Positions 15,821 to 18,635 of a DNA stretch of 18,635 nt are shown one piece after another. Source of the DNA: Pseudomonadota bacterium (GTDB taxonomy: Bacteria > Pseudomonadota > Gammaproteobacteria > Xanthomonadales > Xanthomonadaceae); assembly GCA_023388955.1 (NCBI GenBank), contig JAEWFH010000108.1, positions 1-18,635 of the forward strand, in the 5' to 3' direction. Both the position numbers and the translations under genes were made by a program. Below the pieces are notes generated by a model that saw only the letters and a program-made list of their open reading frames with translations, was not told the origin of the DNA and did not search any database. Each line of letters opens with the position of its first letter. Position 1 is the first letter of the stretch.

Positions 15821-16618
15821 ATGTCACGGGCACTGCGCCGCTTGCTGCCATTCCTCGCCACCACCGCGGGACTCGCCGCGCTGGCCTTCCCGGTGGCGTC
15901 CCAGGAAAGCGGCACCGTCACCATCTATCACTGCGTCGACGCACAGGGCCACCCGGTCGTGCGCGACAGCCCCTGCGCGCCAGGCCAGGCCCAGCGCCGG
16001 GTCACCACCCTGCAGCGGCCGGTGGACCCGCCGCCGCGCCCGCCATCGCCCGAACCACCCCCGGCGCCGCAGCCCGCGCCCAGGGCCACGGCGCCGCAAC
16101 CGGCCCGCACCCTCATCGTCCACGCGCCCACGCCGATGTACGAGTGCACCACGCCGGACGGGGCGACCTATACCAGCGACGACGGCAGCGGCAACCCGCG
16201 CTGGGTACCACTGTGGACGCTGGGATACGACTACGGGCATGGCGCGCGCCGGGTCCTGCCGCCGCCGCGGGTGCGTCCCCCGACCGGTGCACCGGTCCGG
16301 CCGGCCTCGACCGGGACCGGCGGCGGCCTGCGCTTCGACGGCGTCGGACGCCCCTCGCCCCCGCTCCCCGCCAACCAGCCGCGCAACCCGCCACGCACGC
16401 CGCCCCCCGGCCACGGCCACGGGCACCTTCCCTACGCCGCGGGCGGCACCTGGGTCCAGGACCGCTGTCGCCCGCTGCCACAGGCCGAGGTGTGCGAGGT
16501 GTTGCGTGAGCGCAGCTGGACCCTTCGCCAGCGTTTCAACCACGCCCTGCAGGGCGAGCAGCGCCAGATCACCACCGAGCGCCGGCGCATCGCCCAGCGC
16601 CTGGCCAGTGACTGCTGA
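15821..16618 (+). CDS. Secreted proline-rich protein with DUF4124-like segment
   Basis: A 265-aa predicted periplasmic or envelope protein of unknown function. Residues 1-27 are a signal peptide (RALRR, hydrophobic core, PVAS). A DUF4124-like segment follows at 33-52 (IYHCVDAQGHPVVRDSPC), a motif common in small secreted proteins of this bacterial family. A Pro-rich linker spans 66-95, with a second, degenerate segment at 106-123 (MYECTTPDGATYTSDDGS). Another Pro/Gly-rich stretch (148-205) leads to a C-terminal helix-forming block (221-262), rich in Arg and Gln and ending in Cys. The ATG at 15821 is chosen because it starts the signal peptide; no clear ribosome site is seen. It is convergent with the next gene, 15 bases apart. 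Confidence 0.75.
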   Translation: MSRALRRLLPFLATTAGLAALAFPVASQESGTVTIYHCVDAQGHPVVRDSPCAPGQAQRRVTTLQRPVDPPPRPPSPEPPPAPQPAPRATAPQPARTLIVHAPTPMYECTTPDGATYTSDDGSGNPRWVPLWTLGYDYGHGARRVLPPPRVRPPTGAPVRPASTGTGGGLRFDGVGRPSPPLPANQPRNPPRTPPPGHGHGHLPYAAGGTWVQDRCRPLPQAEVCEVLRERSWTLRQRFNHALQGEQRQITTERRRIAQRLASDC

Positions 16619-16633
16619 GTCCCCGCCCCCGGT

Positions 16634-17491
16634 TCAGAGCTCGACCGGATAGACCGCGCTGATCGGGCAGCCCAGCTTGGCGCCCAGGTTCTGCAGGCGG
16701 TCGGTCGCCGTCATCATCATGCCGGGGTGGCGGCCCCCGCGCCCCAGCACCAGTGGTTCCTGCGCCAGTGCACGGCTTGCCGCCCCCCCGAGTCCCATCC
16801 GGGTACCGCTCAGGACGCTGTCACCGGGGTTGCCACAGACCAGCCCGATACCCAGCCCGGAGTGCAGGCTGATCGAAGCTCCGCCCTCCAGCTGGGGACA
16901 GGAGCGCGCCAGTTCGACCCGGTAGTGGCGATAGCCCCCCGAGCGGCGCGGATTGACCTCCACCAGCAGGCCCTCGGGCCCTTCGGACCAGCCCCGCATG
17001 TGGCGCGGATTGAGGCAGTAGCTGGCCGAAGCCGCGAAACCGCGGCGCCGCTTGCCCTGCACCACGACGCTGGACAGGGTCACGGTGCCATCCACGGAGG
17101 TACTGCTGGCACGTGCGTGGGTGGCGTACTCGTCCGGGCCGATGGGCGTGACCGCCGTGACCGGGCACGCCCGCCCGCCAGCGGCAACGTATTCCTCCGC
17201 CGCGCCACACATCCAGCCGTTGCGCGCGAGCAGCTTCGCACCCGGCTCGGTGGCGATGCCCGGGCACTCCGGGCCAAGCTCCACGCGGAAGCGCCCGCCG
17301 GCCGCGGTCGCCGCCGCGAGGGTGCGCGCATCGGACTGGAACACCTCGCTGGCCATGCGCGCATCCAGGCAATGGGGTGCCGGCGCCGCGCGGGCCGGCT
17401 CCTGCGGCGCCGCTCCCGCGACGCCCGCGACGCCCGCGAACATGAAGCCGGCGGCCGCCAGCAAGATCCGTACGCGCTTGATCGACGCCAT
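16634..17491 (-). CDS. Secreted protein of two four-cysteine repeats, function unknown
   Basis: A 285-aa predicted periplasmic protein. Residues 1-28 are a signal peptide (ASIKRVRIL, hydrophobic core, AGA). The mature part contains two copies of one pattern. Repeat 1 (about 40-114) has Cys41 in CLDAR, FRVEL with Cys76 in ECP, Cys95 in MCG and Cys109 in CPVTAV. Repeat 2 (about 158-281) has Cys159 in CLNPR, YRVEL with Cys198 in SCP, Cys219 in VCG and Cys275 in CPISAV. Eight cysteines in matching positions suggest disulfides formed in the periplasm. The pattern may belong to the small secreted DUF6491-type proteins of Xanthomonadaceae, but I am not sure. I use ATG 17491, preceded by AGGGG at a 6-7-base distance; in-frame upstream ATGs lack a signal-peptide context. 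It follows alr by 47 bases on the same strand, so cotranscription is likely. Confidence 0.75.
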   Translation of the reverse strand: MASIKRVRILLAAAGFMFAGVAGVAGAAPQEPARAAPAPHCLDARMASEVFQSDARTLAAATAAGGRFRVELGPECPGIATEPGAKLLARNGWMCGAAEEYVAAGGRACPVTAVTPIGPDEYATHARASSTSVDGTVTLSSVVVQGKRRRGFAASASYCLNPRHMRGWSEGPEGLLVEVNPRRSGGYRHYRVELARSCPQLEGGASISLHSGLGIGLVCGNPGDSVLSGTRMGLGGAASRALAQEPLVLGRGGRHPGMMMTATDRLQNLGAKLGCPISAVYPVEL

Positions 17492-17538
17492 CCCTGTCCC
17501 CTGCACGCGCCCGGTGCGTGCCATGGCGACAAGCCTAG

Positions 17539-18635
17539 CTAGGAATCGAGAACGCTGCGAGGCACGCGCTTCAGCCCGCACAGCAGTTCGTATGCGCTGC
17601 TGCCGCAATGGCGGGCCAGTTCGGTGGCCGGGACGCGATCGCCCCACAGCTGCACCGGCGTTCCGACGGTGGCCTCCGGATGCCCGGACAGGTCCACGGT
17701 CAGCATGTCCATCGACACCCGGCCGGCCAGCCGGCCACGGCGGCCATCAATGGACACCGGCGTGCCATCGGGCGCGAACTGCGGGTAGCCATCCGCATAG
17801 CCCATCGCCACCACGCCGATGCGCATCGGCATCGGGGTAACGTAGCGGGCGCCGTAACCGACCGGCTCGCCGGCGGCGAGGTCGCGGATCGCGATGAGCT
17901 TCGATTCGACGGTCATCACCGGGCGCAGCAGGTCGGCCTGCGCGTGGGGCGCGGGGAAGGGCGTGGCGCCGTAGAGCATGAGGCCGGGGCGGGCCCAAGG
18001 ACGGCCCTCACCCCGGCCCTCTCCCGCAGGCGGGAGAGGGGGCATGGACGTCCCTTCTCCCGCAGGCGGCAGGATGGACGTCCCTTCTCCCGCTTGCGGG
18101 AGAAGGTGCCCCGAAGGGGCGGATGAGGGTGTTCCCAACGCCGCCCCCCCCAGGATCGCCGCCGAGTTCGCCAGGCTCACCACCGGCTGCTCGCCCAGCT
18201 TCGCCACCACCTGCCCGAACACCGCGGCCTGCTCGGCAGTGCGGCCGTTGTCCAGCTCGTCGGCGCGGGCAAAATGGGTCATTGCCACCAGGCCATCCAC
18301 CTGCGGGAGCGTGCGCAGGCGCTTCCAGGCATCCACGAATCCCTCCGGCGACAGCCCGAGCCGGTGCATGCCCGAGTCCAGCTTCACCCAGACCTTCAGC
18401 GGGACCGAGGGACGGGCGCGCTCGATCGCCTCCACCTGCCAGGCCGACTGCACCACGGTCCACAGCCGGTGCCGGTCGACCAGCTCCAGCTCGGCGGCCT
18501 CGAAGAAACCCTCCAGCAGCAGGATCGGCGCGGTGATGCCGGCCTCGCGCAGTTCCAGGGCCTCCTCGATCGCGGCCACGGCGAAGCCGTCGGCTTCCGC
18601 CTCCAGTGCACGGGCACAGGCCACCGCGCCGTGTC
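17539..18635 (-). CDS. alr: Alanine racemase Alr, 5' end cut by window edge, with in-frame repeat insertion
   Basis: PLP enzyme interconverting L- and D-alanine for peptidoglycan. The first residues read at the right edge are GHGAVACARAL, the continuation of the KADAYGHG motif, so the PLP lysine lies only a few residues outside. Present are VWVKLDSGMHRLG, MTHFARAD, SLANSAAIL (PLP phosphate), RPGLMLYG, MGYADGYPQ with the second catalytic base Tyr, GRVSMDMLTVDL and the end ELLCGLKRVPRSVL. Between NSAAIL and RPG the family usually has about ten residues; here there are about 53, of which 42 codons (18005-18130) come from a palindromic repeat element. The frame stays open and all downstream motifs are intact, so an active enzyme is likely. 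The stop TAG lies in the palindrome CCTAGCTAGG. Confidence 0.95.
   Translation of the reverse strand, partial: HGAVACARALEAEADGFAVAAIEEALELREAGITAPILLLEGFFEAAELELVDRHRLWTVVQSAWQVEAIERARPSVPLKVWVKLDSGMHRLGLSPEGFVDAWKRLRTLPQVDGLVAMTHFARADELDNGRTAEQAAVFGQVVAKLGEQPVVSLANSAAILGGAALGTPSSAPSGHLLPQAGEGTSILPPAGEGTSMPPLPPAGEGRGEGRPWARPGLMLYGATPFPAPHAQADLLRPVMTVESKLIAIRDLAAGEPVGYGARYVTPMPMRIGVVAMGYADGYPQFAPDGTPVSIDGRRGRLAGRVSMDMLTVDLSGHPEATVGTPVQLWGDRVPATELARHCGSSAYELLCGLKRVPRSVLDS
18005..18130. repeat. 126-bp palindromic repeat element inside alr
   Basis: The outer ends are an imperfect inverted pair: CCCTCACCCC at 18005-18014 and, reversed, ACCCTCATCC at 18130-18121. Inside are three related hairpin cores. 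Core 1 (18017-18040) is CCCTCTCCCGC with its perfect 11-bp complement. Core 3 (18083-18106) is CCTTCTCCCGC with its perfect 11-bp complement. Core 2 (about 18053-18073) keeps the left arm but has a damaged right arm. A further GCCCC/GGGGC hairpin lies at 18108-18120. The length is exactly 42 codons. No transposase is encoded, so this is a non-autonomous REP- or MITE-like element. I recall such palindromes as common between genes in xanthomonads, but copy number could not be checked here. Confidence 0.85.
18044..18093. repeat. 20-bp direct repeat with 30-bp period in the alr insertion
   Basis: ATGGACGTCCCTTCTCCCGC occurs at 18044-18063 and again at 18074-18093. The period of 30 bases is 10 codons, and on the coding strand it gives two copies of LP(Q/P)AGEGTS(I/M). 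This looks like an internal duplication within the repeat element. Confidence 0.85.

Noticed and set aside
17534..17543. CCTAGCTAGG palindrome at the alr stop as an operator
   Set aside because: It is only 10 bp, overlaps the stop codon, and there is no evidence of a promoter next to it.
18005..18130. The repeats in alr as a small CRISPR array
   Set aside because: The units are palindromic hairpins with no spacers of even length, the period is 30-36 bases including the repeat itself, and there are no cas genes.
17539..18635. alr as a pseudogene broken by the repeat
   Set aside because: The insert is a multiple of three, has no stop in frame, and all downstream Alr motifs are intact.

Overview
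The window is 18.6 kb of very GC-rich, densely packed chromosomal DNA. The third codon position is strongly G/C-biased, so long spurious frames run opposite most real genes. The gene order rsmB-fmt-def | tsaP-dprA-smg-topA-tsaC, an RpoD with a long acidic insert, small secreted DUF4124-type proteins and a topoisomerase I with a lysine/alanine tail together suggest a gammaproteobacterium of the Xanthomonadaceae/Lysobacteraceae type (Lysobacter, Luteimonas, Pseudoxanthomonas, Stenotrophomonas or a relative). The genus cannot be fixed from this sequence alone. I see no tRNA, rRNA, prophage, insertion sequence or CRISPR array. The gene content is core chromosome, and no gap without a gene exceeds about 170 bp.

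Layout. (1) Positions 1-1989, minus strand: the sigma-70 gene rpoD, cut by the left edge, with dtd (D-aminoacyl-tRNA deacylase) upstream of it. (2) Positions 2021-5047, plus strand: an overlapping trio made of an LpxL/HtrB-type lipid A acyltransferase and a pair of bacterial-PH-domain membrane proteins (YdbS/YdbT type). (3) Positions 5051-6819: two head-to-head family 2 glycosyltransferases; the plus-strand one resembles the WaaE/KdtX LPS-core glucosyltransferases. Regions 2 and 3 form an envelope/LPS block. (4) Positions 6792-9529, minus strand: def-fmt-rsmB, which couples N-formylation and deformylation with 16S rRNA methylation. (5) Positions 9696-15765, plus strand: tsaP (LysM protein of the type IV pilus secretin), dprA, smg, topA and tsaC, a set for DNA uptake, DNA topology and tRNA modification. 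(6) Positions 15821-16618, plus strand: a secreted proline-rich DUF4124-like protein. (7) Positions 16634-18635, minus strand: alr (alanine racemase, cut by the right edge) followed by a secreted protein built from two four-cysteine repeats.

The most unusual feature is inside alr. A 126-bp palindromic repeat element (about 18005-18130, exactly 42 codons) sits in frame between the PLP-phosphate-binding NSAA motif and the RPG motif of the fold. It adds three LP(Q/P)AGEG peptide units to a central peptidoglycan enzyme without breaking the frame, and a G8 tract lies next to it on the coding strand. Other points worth checking are a 24-bp perfect palindrome just before dprA, the TTG start of fmt in the same frame as the def stop codon, the zinc-finger-less histone-H1-like tail of TopA at the locus where E. 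coli has the fragment yrdD, and the duplicated eight-cysteine secreted protein.
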